A DNA stretch of 64,000 nt from Paraburkholderia silvatlantica (GCF_003096715.1 NZ_QEOL01000010.1:124001-188000), one strand, 5' to 3'; positions 50,702 to 59,511 are shown, counted from the stretch's first letter. Program-made: numbers and translations. The notes: generated from the sequence alone by a model not told the origin.

Positions 50702-51391
50702 TCAGCGCGGCCGGGCAAGCGCCATGCCCCGCCGCGCGTGAAACCGCGCGACCGTCTCATAAGGCAGCCAGGCATCCGCCTGATACGGCGCGATGCCCGA
50801 CGGATTGTGGAACCAGACGCCGCCGTCGCCGCGCCCGTGCAGCAGGATCAGGTGGCCGCCCTGGCCGGGGTGCGTCCGCTCGGGGTAGCGGATCTCGGGG
50901 CTCACGGACACGATGGCGAGCGTATCGGCATTGATGCGCGCGGCGCTCGCCTCGATGCCCTCGTCGGTCATCACCTCCACGCGCACGCCGAACGCGGCCT
51001 CCACCCATCCGGCGAACGGGCGGTAGATCAACCCGTCCACGCCGCCATCTTCGCGCACGCGATACACGCCGTGCCGCAACGCCTCTTCGAGCATCTGCGC
51101 GCGCGGCGCATGCGCGACGCCCCAGTAGTCGAGCGCCGATTCGAGGCAGGTCAGGCCGCACAGACGCCTGGCCCAGAAGCGATAGGCGTCGGCCTCGGTG
51201 AAGCCGCTCGCGCGCCAGTGCGGGTCCTCGCACGGGTCGGCGCCGCGCTCGACGATGGGTGCCACCCAGTCGGCGCTGCCCCACTGGCTGTAATACGGCA
51301 CGCCTTCATGCCGCCATGTCCCTTCGTTGCGCACATCGTCCAAGCGATACCCCTCTACGCAGTATGGTTGATCTTTCGCGCGCGAGCGCAC
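50702..51391 (-). CDS. C39-like (papain-fold) cysteine peptidase family protein
   Basis: About 229 residues when started at a GTG at 51391; the frame is open to a TTG at 51454, so the start is uncertain. The sequence VPYYSQWGSADW is a usual beginning of peptidase C39-like domains. The nucleophile is in GLTCLESALDYWG, and the His and Asn/Asp are in GGHLILLHGRG and VWFHNPSG. These make a papain-like triad. No signal peptide or transporter domain is attached, so it is not a bacteriocin exporter. It lies convergent with LysR. The natural substrate is unknown. Confidence 0.7.
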   Translation of the reverse strand: MRSRAKDQPYCVEGYRLDDVRNEGTWRHEGVPYYSQWGSADWVAPIVERGADPCEDPHWRASGFTEADAYRFWARRLCGLTCLESALDYWGVAHAPRAQMLEEALRHGVYRVREDGGVDGLIYRPFAGWVEAAFGVRVEVMTDEGIEASAARINADTLAIVSVSPEIRYPERTHPGQGGHLILLHGRGDGGVWFHNPSGIAPYQADAWLPYETVARFHARRGMALARPR

Positions 51392-51508
51392 GGCGTTCAA
51401 AATCGTGCATCTTCGCAGCCGCGCGTCGTCCCCGCAATGCCGCGAATATCGCAAGCTGGGTGTAAACGAAGCCGGATAGACGCTTACATTCCCGTTTTTC
51501 GGCGCCGC

Positions 51509-51526
51509 ATTACATTTAGCTAAAAT
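51509..51526 (+). promoter_or_regulatory. Motif ATTACAnTTAGCTAAAAT, copy 1
   Basis: ATTACATTTAGCTAAAAT lies 140 bp upstream of the BetR/receiver gene. The same 18 bp with one change is at 63258-63275 in front of the KgtP-like gene. It includes a TTTAGCTAAA palindrome and ends in a -10-like TAAAAT, so it may be a shared promoter or operator. Confidence 0.5.
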
Positions 51527-51665
51527 AGCGCCGCCATTGGCGTTTTATGCGTTTAGAATATCGTGCTCCCGTGCGCAGGCCGCGCGAGGTCCGGTTGTAC
51601 CGGCCCCGCGGCGCCACGGCATGATCAATCAGAAACTGAATCCACGAATTCCCCCTTTGAGCAGT

Positions 51666-52520
51666 ATGTCGAACGTTGCATACACAACCGACTCAGCCTC
51701 GGTGGCGGAGCGCGTACGCGAGTTGATGAGCCGTCACGGCATCGGCAAGCGTCAGCAAACTACCGAGCTGTGCCGGATTCTTGACCTGAGCTTTTCACAG
51801 GGGCACCGCAAGCTGCGCGGCAACAGCCCGTGGACGCTCGCGCAGATCAAGAAAGTGGCCGAAGCGTTCGGCGAACCCGCGGGCCAGTTGTTCGGCGCGC
51901 AGTTGCTCGACCCCGGCATGGTCGGGGCGAGCGCTCAGGAGGCGATACTCTGCGTGAGCGCCGCCGAACTGCCATGCACCGCGTGGATCGGCGCGCCGGT
52001 CGAGGCGGGCAGCCGCCCCGATTTCGTCGCCTATGAAAAGCAGGGCCAGTGGCGCGTGGTGCGCCCGGACGGCGCGCTCTACCAGAACGCACGGGAAGTC
52101 CACAAGATCGAGATCTACCCGCGCCGCGCCGAGTCTGACAAACCGCTCATCGCCGTCGTGGACGACGACCGCTCCTCCGCCGACAACCTGCGCGACTACC
52201 TCGAACACAGCGGCTACACGGCGCTCGCGCTCTACGGCCTCGCGGCATTCAACGAAGCGCTCGAGAACAACGTGTTCGACGGCGTGGTGATCGACTGGCT
52301 GTTCGGCAGCCAGACCGCCGCCGAGGCGATCCGCAGCGTGCGCGCCTCCGAAAACCCCGACGCGCCTATCTTCGTGCTCACCGGCGAACTGCTGACCGGC
52401 AAGGCCAGCGAGTCGGAGATCAGTCTGGTCGTGCGTCATTACAACGTCGCGTGCTATGAAAAACCGGCGCGCATGGCGATTCTTGTCGCTGATCTTTCGA
52501 AGCGGCTCAATCGAGGGTGA
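51666..52520 (+). CDS. BetR-type HTH protein with response-regulator receiver domain
   Basis: A 284-residue protein started at ATG 51666. Residues 10-75 form a BetR-like Xre helix-turn-helix (QQTTELCRILDLSFSQGHRK, WTLAQIKKVAEAFGEPAG). Residues about 160-270 are a receiver domain: D166-D168 acidic pocket in VVDDDRS, D210 as the phospho-acceptor in GVVIDWLFG, T239 in VLTGE and K266 in CYEKPAR. It therefore combines DNA binding at the N-terminus with a C-terminal receiver, the reverse of most response regulators. The convergent hybrid kinase at 52632 could be its partner. Betaine or choline genes are not nearby, so the BetR name only refers to the fold. Confidence 0.8.
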   Translation: MSNVAYTTDSASVAERVRELMSRHGIGKRQQTTELCRILDLSFSQGHRKLRGNSPWTLAQIKKVAEAFGEPAGQLFGAQLLDPGMVGASAQEAILCVSAAELPCTAWIGAPVEAGSRPDFVAYEKQGQWRVVRPDGALYQNAREVHKIEIYPRRAESDKPLIAVVDDDRSSADNLRDYLEHSGYTALALYGLAAFNEALENNVFDGVVIDWLFGSQTAAEAIRSVRASENPDAPIFVLTGELLTGKASESEISLVVRHYNVACYEKPARMAILVADLSKRLNRG

Positions 52521-52560
52521 GGGGTGCCTGGCGCGGGGCGTTGTTGTGCTGGTTTCTTGC

Positions 52561-52618
52561 CGCTTTGGCCTTTTCTTGAATTCGCGTCCCGACGCGAATT
52601 CAAGAAAAGGCCAAAGCG
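52561..52618. terminator. 28 bp perfect inverted repeat between convergent genes (bidirectional terminator)
   Basis: Arm 1 (52561-52588, starting CGCTTTGGCCTTTTCTTG) is the exact reverse complement of arm 2 (52591-52618); only CC separates them. It lies between the stop codons of the BetR-receiver gene and the hybrid kinase. Each arm holds a TTTT run in the direction of transcription, so the structure could end both transcripts. A 28 bp perfect stem is far longer than an ordinary terminator. Confidence 0.75.
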
Positions 52619-52631
52619 CCAGGAGGCACAG

Positions 52632-54518
52632 TCAAGCCGCCGCCCGCGGCACACTCAACGCCCGCTGCAGCGCCGCACGCAGCACCTCATAATGCACCGG
52701 CTTCGTAAGCCGATCAAAAAACAGCGCACCCTCGCCGCCCAGCGCGTCCTCAGGCAGCGCCGCAAGTCCCGCCACATCGGCGCTCACCGCAATCACGCGC
52801 GGCTGCGCAAGCACGTCCTGCGCGGTTTCGAGCCCCGCCACGAAGTCGTAGCCGTCGCGCCCCGGCATATGCAGGTCGAGCAGCACCACGTCGCACGCCT
52901 CGCGCGCGAGCAGCGCGAGCGCGCTGTCGGCGTCGCCGGCCGCGAGCGCGCGGTAGCCCATGTGCGCGACCATCTCGCACAGCGAATCGCGCACGAGCGG
53001 GTTGTCGTCGACCACCAGCACCTGCGGCACCGTCCGCGCGGACAGCGCCGCTTCGGCCACGGCCGCGGGCGCCGGCGGCTCGACTGGCGTGACAGGGATG
53101 CGCACAGTGAAGGTCGTGCCTTTGCCCACGCGGCTTTGCGTCTCGATCGTGCCGCCGAACAGTTCGACGAGGCCGCGCACGATCGCAAGCCCCATCCCCG
53201 CGCCCTCGTAGCGCCGCGAGCGCGACGTGTCGAGCTGCGTGAACTCCTTGAAGATGAGCGGAATCTGGTCCGGCGCCACGCCAGGCCCCGTGTCGCCGAC
53301 GACGATCACGAGCGTGTCGCCGCCACCGGGCTTCGGCGCGCCTTCCTCGTCCTGCGACGGCCGCGCGTCCCTCGCGGGCGCCTGCAGCCAGAACTCGAGC
53401 CGCACCTTGCCACGCTCCGTGTAGCGGATCGCATTCGTGACGAGGTTGCCGGCGATCTGGCGAATACGATGCGGGTCGGCCACCACGCGCCGCTGCGCTC
53501 CCACCCACGCATGCTCGAACACAAGCCCGCGCGAGCTCGCCGCCTGCTCGTTCTCGTCGACGATCGACTGCAGCAGTTCGCGCGGCTCGAACTCTTCCTG
53601 CCGCAATTCGAGCTTGCCCGCGCCGAGACGCGCGTAATCGGTCAAGTCCTTCGTCTGCGCTTCGAGCTGGCGCGCGGCGGTCTCGAGGCGCTGTATCACT
53701 TTGCAGTCGGCTTCCGAATGCGAGTTGAAGCCGAGCAGTTCGATCGACGAAACGATCGCGTGCAGCGGCGTGCGCAGTTCGTGGCTGATCATGCCGAGGA
53801 AGGCGTCCTTCGCCATGCTCGCCTCGCGCGCGGCGCGGCTCGCCTGGTGCTCGGCTTCGAGCGCCGCGCGCTGCTGGTGCAGCAGGCGCGTGCGCCGGTA
53901 GCCGTTCATCACGAGCAGCACGCCCGCTGCCGCCGAAAGCACGAGCAGCACGAGCCCGGACGCGAATAGTTCGCGGCGTTTGGCGATGAAGTCGTGCCGG
54001 ATCGCTTCGCGCTCGGTCACGTCGGCGAAACGCCGGTTCAGCGCCAGATCGGTCACCTGGGTCCAGTGCAGGTCGAGCGCCATGAGCATCGGCGCCGCGC
54101 GTTCCGGGTTGTCCGCGAGCGTGGCGATTTCCGCGTCGAATGGTGCGATCGTCGCGTAGAGAATAGCGAGATCGGCGTCCTGGCGCTGCTTCAGGCCCGG
54201 CGTCGAGTCGAGCGAGAGCGTCGAGCCCTTCATCACATTGAGCTTCGACTGCAGCACCTCATAGCGCAGCCGCACCTTGTCGAGATCGCGGTCGATGCCA
54301 TCAGCGAACATCAGCAACTGGCTCTCGAAGCGCGCATAGGCGATCTGGAGCTGCGCGGCGTCCCAGTACAGGCCGTCGTAATTGCTCGTGATGCGCTGCA
54401 CGACCTGCGGATTGAGCAGGTTCGCATAGAGCAGGTAGCCGACTGCCACCACGGGCGGCGCGAGCGCCGCCATCCAGATGATCGCCTGCAGCAGGCGTCG
54501 CAAGGGACGTTGTATCAC
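52632..54518 (-). CDS. Hybrid sensor histidine kinase with receiver domain
   Basis: A 628-residue membrane kinase beginning at a GTG at 54518, 8 bp after the stop of the upstream gene. A TM segment (WMAALAPPVVAVGYLLYA) and a second near residue 185 (GLVLLVLSAAAGVLLVM) bracket a periplasmic sensor of about 150 residues. Then come HisKA with the phospho-His in MISHELRTPLHAIVSS, HATPase_c with NAIRYTERG, GDTGPGVAPDQ and GAGMGLAIVRGL, and a receiver with VVDDNP and the Asp in VVLLDLHMPGRDG. It is transcribed with the SUOX-fold exported protein, and its probable output is the convergent BetR-receiver protein. Confidence 0.88.
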   Translation of the reverse strand: MIQRPLRRLLQAIIWMAALAPPVVAVGYLLYANLLNPQVVQRITSNYDGLYWDAAQLQIAYARFESQLLMFADGIDRDLDKVRLRYEVLQSKLNVMKGSTLSLDSTPGLKQRQDADLAILYATIAPFDAEIATLADNPERAAPMLMALDLHWTQVTDLALNRRFADVTEREAIRHDFIAKRRELFASGLVLLVLSAAAGVLLVMNGYRRTRLLHQQRAALEAEHQASRAAREASMAKDAFLGMISHELRTPLHAIVSSIELLGFNSHSEADCKVIQRLETAARQLEAQTKDLTDYARLGAGKLELRQEEFEPRELLQSIVDENEQAASSRGLVFEHAWVGAQRRVVADPHRIRQIAGNLVTNAIRYTERGKVRLEFWLQAPARDARPSQDEEGAPKPGGGDTLVIVVGDTGPGVAPDQIPLIFKEFTQLDTSRSRRYEGAGMGLAIVRGLVELFGGTIETQSRVGKGTTFTVRIPVTPVEPPAPAAVAEAALSARTVPQVLVVDDNPLVRDSLCEMVAHMGYRALAAGDADSALALLAREACDVVLLDLHMPGRDGYDFVAGLETAQDVLAQPRVIAVSADVAGLAALPEDALGGEGALFFDRLTKPVHYEVLRAALQRALSVPRAAA

Positions 54519-54525
54519 CCGCTAC

Positions 54526-55071
54526 TCACCGCTTGATCGTCATCGACTTGATCTGCCACGCGAACTTCGCGTCGCCAGCCGGGCCGTCGAGCTCGAGCGG
54601 ATGCTGGTCGCGTGGGTAGATCAGAAACAGCGGGCCGAAATCGCTCACCTTCAGCCGCTGGCCGTTCATCGCATAGGCGACCACCACGCCGTAGCGCGCG
54701 GCGTCGGCAACGGGCACGACGCAGGTGTAGTCGTCGAGCGTGTGGATCTCGATCTGGCTGCCGTAGGCGCCCACGGCCTTGAGCACGTCCGAAAGCAGCG
54801 GGCCCGTGAAGGTCGAGCGCGGCGTCCACGTCGTGGCCGTCGTGATCGAATGGGCGGGCAGCGCGAGCAACTGCGCCTCGCTGAAGTGATATGCCGTGTG
54901 GGACGCGTTGTTGGTCACGCGCACCTCGCCATCGACGTCGAGCGAGAGCGAACTCACAGAACCCGCCGCCTGCGCCGAGGGTGCAAAAAACGGCGCCGCG
55001 CCCGCCAGCGCGAACCCCGCCACGGCGGCCCAACGCCGCCGCCAGCCTGGCCATCCCATCCAATGCCACAT
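54526..55071 (-). CDS. Exported small sulfite-oxidase-fold (molybdopterin-oxidoreductase-like) protein
   Basis: A 181-residue protein started at ATG 55071. A signal peptide is evident (RRRWAAVAGFALAGAAPFF, cleavage after AQA). The mature part has the pattern of the oxidoreductase molybdopterin-binding fold: LLALPAHSITTATTWTPRST, GPLLSDVLKAVGAYG and VAYAMNGQRLKVSDFGPLFL. The conserved Cys that binds the cofactor in sulfite oxidase or MsrP is absent at the expected place, so it is probably a non-catalytic ligand-binding relative. Its operon with a periplasmic-sensor kinase suggests that it binds a signal and presents it to the kinase. Confidence 0.75.
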   Translation of the reverse strand: MWHWMGWPGWRRRWAAVAGFALAGAAPFFAPSAQAAGSVSSLSLDVDGEVRVTNNASHTAYHFSEAQLLALPAHSITTATTWTPRSTFTGPLLSDVLKAVGAYGSQIEIHTLDDYTCVVPVADAARYGVVVAYAMNGQRLKVSDFGPLFLIYPRDQHPLELDGPAGDAKFAWQIKSMTIKR

Positions 55072-55345
55072 CTTGCCCGAGCCCTTTCGCGCGATGATTC
55101 GCGTCGTTGTCGTGTGTCTTCGTGCAGCGGCTGCGCCGCTTTTCCTGCTGCTTTTCCCGCGATTTCCCGCAACCTCCACGCGCCATGCCAGCAGGCGCGG
55201 GGGAGCATAGGCATAATATCGTCAAACATTGGACTGACCATAGCCGTCTTTTTCCCGTATTCCGCTATCGGAAACGCGCGTTGCGCATTCGCCGCGCATT
55301 CGCCGCGCTTTTGCCGATTACGCGTTTCGTCACCCATTTCAACCC

Positions 55346-56293
55346 ATGGATAAACCTGTCGTTCCGCTCACCTACGAACAGCTCGATCACTGGGTCGAGA
55401 CGCTGCAACCGGCGCTGATCGCGGAGGAATTCGACCTCGTGGTCGGCATCCTGCGCGGCGGAGCGCCGCTCGCGCTGATGGTTTCGCACGCAACGGGCGC
55501 GGGTGTCGCCTTCCTGCGCTACGACCGCGCCACGCGCGAAGTGCGCTGGGACTCCACGTTGCCGCTGCCCGAACCGGGCTCGAAAGTGCTGCTCTGCGAG
55601 GACATCGCGGGCCGCGGCCATACCCTTGTGGACTGCATCGCGTTCCTGAGCGAGCACGGGCTCGTCGTGCGCACGCTCACCGGCGCCTACGACGACCTCA
55701 GCCGTTTGCGCCCCGATTATTCGATCGACGCAAGCGGTTATTTCGCGCTCTTCCCGTGGGAGCGCCAGGCCTACACCGACCGCTATCGCGCCGACTGGAT
55801 CCGCGAGGGCGAAGGCGAAGGCACGCGCATGGCCGACGACCACGAGTACGCCGTCTACGCGATCGATCTCGACGGTGTCCTGCTCCCCGATATTCCCGTC
55901 TCGCGCTACGACGAAGACCTCGTCGCCGCGCTCGCCGAGCGCGATGAGCTGGTGCCGTTCGAGCGCTTGCCCGGCATCGACATCAAACGCACGCGCGCGA
56001 TCATCACGGGCCGTCCGGAGATCGACCGCGAACGCACGCTCGCCTGGCTCGAACGCCACGGCTTCGGGCACCTCGAACTGATCATGCGCGCGCCGGACGC
56101 GCACGACGACACGGCCGCGGCCGTGGCTGCGCACAAGGCCGCGGCGGCGATCCGCAGCGGCGTCACGCACTTCATCGAGAGCGATCCGGTGCAGGCCATC
56201 CTGATCGCCCAGACCGCGCCGCTCCTGCGCGTAATCTGGTGGAACGCCCAGGCGCGCACGGGCACGCTGATCGGCGCCTCGGCCTGGAGCTGA
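55346..56293 (+). CDS. Phosphoribosyltransferase fused to a HAD-like domain
   Basis: A 315-residue two-domain protein. Residues 1-160 are a type I PRTase: VVGILRGGAPLALMVSHATG and the PRPP loop LLCEDIAGRGHTLVD. Residues about 170-315 begin with YAIDLDGVLLPDIP, matching HAD motif I (DxDG), with IITGRPEIDRERT as motif II (a Thr before Gly) and THFIESDPVQA as the later acidic motif. The combination suggests a nucleotide or base salvage enzyme with an attached phosphatase or regulatory domain. I know of PRTase-HAD neighbours but not the exact role of such fusions. It is convergent with the helicase gene at 12 bp. Confidence 0.8.
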   Translation: MDKPVVPLTYEQLDHWVETLQPALIAEEFDLVVGILRGGAPLALMVSHATGAGVAFLRYDRATREVRWDSTLPLPEPGSKVLLCEDIAGRGHTLVDCIAFLSEHGLVVRTLTGAYDDLSRLRPDYSIDASGYFALFPWERQAYTDRYRADWIREGEGEGTRMADDHEYAVYAIDLDGVLLPDIPVSRYDEDLVAALAERDELVPFERLPGIDIKRTRAIITGRPEIDRERTLAWLERHGFGHLELIMRAPDAHDDTAAAVAAHKAAAAIRSGVTHFIESDPVQAILIAQTAPLLRVIWWNAQARTGTLIGASAWS

Positions 56294-56304
56294 GCGAGCA
56301 GCGC

Positions 56305-57981
56305 TCAGACGCCGCCGCGCTGGCCCTCGATGAACCGCGCGGCGCGCGGCGACGCCACCACGATCAGTTTCATGGCCGCACGCGTCGCGCCGACAAAAAG
56401 TTTGCGCGCGGCGCGCTCGTCGAATGACTCGAAGTCCACCTCGGTCAGGATCACGCACGGCGCGGACTGTCCCTTGAAGCGGTAGATCGAATCGAGCAGC
56501 ACGTCGCCCTCGCGGTACTGCGGATTGCCGAACAGGTCGTATTGACCCGTGAAGCTGCGCAGCCGGTGCGGGCCGAGCTGATCGAGCGCCGTGAACAGCG
56601 AATGCTCGCGCCCGCGATAGGAAAGCACGACGATGTCCTGCTTGCGAAAGCCGAGCGAGAGCGCCTGCGTGATCGCGCGTTTGGTCGCCAGAACGACGCC
56701 CGGCTCAGCGCCGGGTTCGTTTTCATGCTCGTCCCAGCTCGCCACCGTCACGTCGGAGCCGTCGAACGGACTCCCCGCAGCGAGCTGCGCGATGGCGGGC
56801 ACGGTCGGTCCGGCCACGTCGCGCAGAAACGCGAGGATGTCGCGCGGGCTGCGGTAGTTCGTGTTCTCGCGCAGCACGGTCCAGCCCGCCAGCGCGAGCG
56901 GCTCGCGCACGTACAGGTTTTGCAGCGGATCTTCCAGCCACCACCATGCCGCGTCCGGCCGCAGCAGACGCGCGAGTGCGCCGACCCACGGCTGCTGGAA
57001 GTCCTGCCCTTCGTCGATGATCAGCACATCGAACTGCCAGCGCCCGGCAATCGGCATCTCGCCGAAGCGCCGCACGAGGTCGTCGAACGCGCCAGGGCTC
57101 CCGAAGTCGGGCACGTGGCCGCCGTCACGCGCGACCCAGTCGCACAGCTGATGATAGGTCGCCACCTTCGCCCCCGGCGGCGCAAGCTGCGCGATGTGAT
57201 CCGCGAGCGGCCGGTTGAAACACACGTAGAGCGTGCGTGCGCCGCGCGCCACCGCGTCCTTCATGACCTGCACGGCCAGTTGCGTCTTGCCCGAGCCCGC
57301 CGTGCCGATCACGCGCAGCCGGAACGGGGCGAATTCGAGCCGCCGCGCCCATGTAGCGAGCCCGCCCGCGAGCCGCGTGACGAGCGTGCCGGCCGCGCCA
57401 AGCAGCGCGCTGGTGTCGGGCGTGAGCGACAGCTCGTCGGCGAGGAAGTGATGGATCTTCGCGGCGCACGGCAGGCGCGGCTCGTCGGCGGGCATGGCTT
57501 CGAGCACGATGGCGGCGAGCTGCGTCTTGCGCGTGGCGTCGACGATCCGCGCGGGATTCACGCCCGCGATGGCGGGCTCGCGCACCACGTGGTCCGGGCA
57601 GTAGAACAGCTCTTCGAGCACATAGGTGCCCGCGCCGAACGTGGCGGTGAAGCGCCGGTGCAGCCCTTCGACCGTGCGCGCCAGCGCGATCGCCACGTTG
57701 CGCTCGGTTTGCATGTACGCCTTGACGAGCCCGCCCGGCGTTTCGCGCAAAAAACCCGTTTTCTGTTCGACGATCATCACGCGCCCGGCCGGACTGACGA
57801 TCACGAAATCGGCCTCGCCGAAGACCGAAAACCCTTCGGAAAGCCGCGTCCAGTGCACGCCGTGATAGACGGTGTAGCCGTTCGGCAAACCGCGCGCGAG
57901 CGCGGCGAGCGTTTCGCGCTCGCGCGCGGCGGCGCCGGTGGCTTCGAGATGCTGCCAGTCGTCGGGGACAATACGGGCCAT
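56305..57981 (-). CDS. NERD-domain superfamily I helicase (UvrD-like)
   Basis: A 558-residue protein started at ATG 57981; 16 upstream codons in frame are less likely. The N-terminal NERD nuclease-related domain has FGEADFVIVSPAGRVMIVEQ followed by KTGFL, with the E-x-K nuclease-like pattern EQKTG. The helicase core has Walker A in IGTAGSGKTQLAV (about residue 248), VCFNRPLADHIA (motif Ia), IIDEGQDFQQPW (motif II) and RENTNYRSPRDI (motif IV-like), with KGQSAPCVILTEVDF and FVGATRAAMKLIV (motifs V-VI). It looks intact. Roles in DNA repair or phage defence have been proposed for this family. No other defence genes are adjacent. Confidence 0.85.
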   Translation of the reverse strand: MARIVPDDWQHLEATGAAARERETLAALARGLPNGYTVYHGVHWTRLSEGFSVFGEADFVIVSPAGRVMIVEQKTGFLRETPGGLVKAYMQTERNVAIALARTVEGLHRRFTATFGAGTYVLEELFYCPDHVVREPAIAGVNPARIVDATRKTQLAAIVLEAMPADEPRLPCAAKIHHFLADELSLTPDTSALLGAAGTLVTRLAGGLATWARRLEFAPFRLRVIGTAGSGKTQLAVQVMKDAVARGARTLYVCFNRPLADHIAQLAPPGAKVATYHQLCDWVARDGGHVPDFGSPGAFDDLVRRFGEMPIAGRWQFDVLIIDEGQDFQQPWVGALARLLRPDAAWWWLEDPLQNLYVREPLALAGWTVLRENTNYRSPRDILAFLRDVAGPTVPAIAQLAAGSPFDGSDVTVASWDEHENEPGAEPGVVLATKRAITQALSLGFRKQDIVVLSYRGREHSLFTALDQLGPHRLRSFTGQYDLFGNPQYREGDVLLDSIYRFKGQSAPCVILTEVDFESFDERAARKLFVGATRAAMKLIVVASPRAARFIEGQRGGV

Positions 57982-58197
57982 GGGCGAGTCTCGGGCGAAG
58001 GTTGAGGTTCGTGGCGGCCGCGCTGGCAATCGAGGGAGCGGTGCCGCACGAAGCGGGCGCGGCGGCGGAACTCCCGGCGCCGCGCAGCGCCTATTCTACG
58101 AAATGCCTGGCTGCACAAAAAACCGCGCGAGAATCGTGTATCGTGGCGACCTGCGCCAGGCTTGACCCTTTTTCCCCTTGCAAGGAGTACGCGCCAG

Positions 58198-58824
58198 ATG
58201 ATCACGATCTGGGGACGCGCCAATTCGGTGAATGTCCAGAAAGTCCTGTGGTGTTGCGATGAGCTCGTGCTGCCGTTCCAGCGCATCGACGCGGGCGGTC
58301 CGTTCGGCCATCTCAACGAGCCTTCCTATCTCGCCATGAATCCGAACGGCAAGATCCCGACGATCACCGACGGCACGTTCGTGCTGTGGGAGTCGAACGC
58401 GATCCTGCGCTATCTGGCGATGGAGTATGGCCCCTCGAGCCTGCTCTACCCGACCGACCCGAAGGTACGCGCCGCGATCGAGCGCTGGCTCGACTGGTCG
58501 ATCGGCACGCTCGCGCCCGCCGAGCGCCCCGTGTTCCTCGCGCTCGTGCGCACGCCGCCCGAACAGCGCGACACGGCGAAGATCGCCGCCGATTTCGATC
58601 AGTTGACGCCGCTTTGGAGGCTGCTCGACCACCATCTGCAAGGCCGCTTCTTCCTGGAAAACGAGCGCTTCTCGCTCGCCGACATCGTGCTCGGCGCGTA
58701 CGCGCGGCGTTGGTTCGGGCTCGAAGGCGTGGAGCGCGAGCCGCTGCCGAATCTCGAGCGCTGGTATCAGCGCATCGCGCAGCGCCAGGGTTTCCGCAAG
58801 TACATCGATCTGCCGCTCACCTGA
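58198..58824 (+). CDS. Glutathione S-transferase
   Basis: A 208-residue GST started at ATG 58198. The thioredoxin-like domain (1-80) contains ITIWGRANSVNVQKVLWCCD, with Ser in the usual active position, the cis-Pro region NPNGKIPTITDG and the glutathione-binding WESNAILRYLA. The C-terminal helical domain has FSLADIVLGAYARRWFGL with the conserved N-cap motif. It belongs to the theta/beta-like bacterial class. Possible tasks are detoxification or dehalogenation. It begins about 216 bp after the divergent helicase gene and the Fur-family gene follows 57 bp downstream. Confidence 0.9.
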   Translation: MITIWGRANSVNVQKVLWCCDELVLPFQRIDAGGPFGHLNEPSYLAMNPNGKIPTITDGTFVLWESNAILRYLAMEYGPSSLLYPTDPKVRAAIERWLDWSIGTLAPAERPVFLALVRTPPEQRDTAKIAADFDQLTPLWRLLDHHLQGRFFLENERFSLADIVLGAYARRWFGLEGVEREPLPNLERWYQRIAQRQGFRKYIDLPLT

Positions 58825-58881
58825 GCCGTCGCGCCATGGCGGCGCGGGCGGCCGGGCGGCGCGCCCCGTATAATCGCAGGC

Positions 58882-59511
58882 ATGAAGACAGCAAAACCGT
58901 CCCCGGACGCCCCGGGCTTGCACAGCGGCACGCACGGCGAGGTGCACGATCACGGCCACGCCCGCTCGCACGGCGGCGTAGAGCGCGCTTCGGTCGAGTC
59001 CGCGCTCGCGATGGCCGAGGCCTATTGCCGCGAGCGCGGCGAAAAGCTCACGCCGATCCGCCGCAAGGTGCTGGAGTTGCTGCTCGCCTCGGGACGCGCG
59101 ACCAAGGCGTATTCCCTGCTCGACGAAATGCGCCAGATCCATCCGGGTTCGGCGCCGCCCACGGTCTACCGGGCGCTCGACTTCCTGCTGTCGGCGGGAC
59201 TCATCCACCGCATCGAGTCGATCAACGCGTTCGCCGTGTGCCACGACCTCACGCAGTGTCAGCACGGCATTCTCGTGGTGTGCCAGCAGTGCGGCAACGT
59301 CACCGAGCTGCACGAGCCCAAGCTGCGCCAGGCGTTGGTCGCGCAGATCGAGGCCGCGGGCTACCGGCTCGCCGGCGACGGCATCGAACTCAAGGGTCTC
59401 TGCGCGCAATGCCAGGAGAGTCAGGCGAATTCGGCCGTCAAGACTGCACAGCCGGGCGCCGCCGGCACGCCCGAAGCCGCCGCGCAGTCCTCGTCCGTTA
59501 TCGTCCGTTAG
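58882..59511 (+). CDS. Fur-family transcriptional regulator (Zur-like)
   Basis: A 209-residue Fur-family protein. The winged HTH is LTPIRRKVLELLLASGRATK, AYSLLDEMRQIHPGSAPPTV and YRALDFLLSAGLIHRIES. Metal-binding features are the His/Cys-rich middle (VCHDLTQCQHGILVVCQQCG) and the second CxxC (CAQCQES), giving the structural Zn site with two CxxC pairs. The form is nearest to Zur, the zinc-uptake repressor. Unusual are a 30-residue His-rich N-terminal tail (HSGTHGEVHDHGHARSHGG) and a 35-residue low-complexity C-terminal tail. No zinc transporter is next to it. Confidence 0.87.
   Translation: MKTAKPSPDAPGLHSGTHGEVHDHGHARSHGGVERASVESALAMAEAYCRERGEKLTPIRRKVLELLLASGRATKAYSLLDEMRQIHPGSAPPTVYRALDFLLSAGLIHRIESINAFAVCHDLTQCQHGILVVCQQCGNVTELHEPKLRQALVAQIEAAGYRLAGDGIELKGLCAQCQESQANSAVKTAQPGAAGTPEAAAQSSSVIVR

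Noticed and set aside
51455..51665. Additional N-terminal coding sequence for the BetR-receiver gene
   Set aside because: The in-frame extension covers the A/T-rich promoter and the shared 18 bp motif; the conserved protein begins at 51666.
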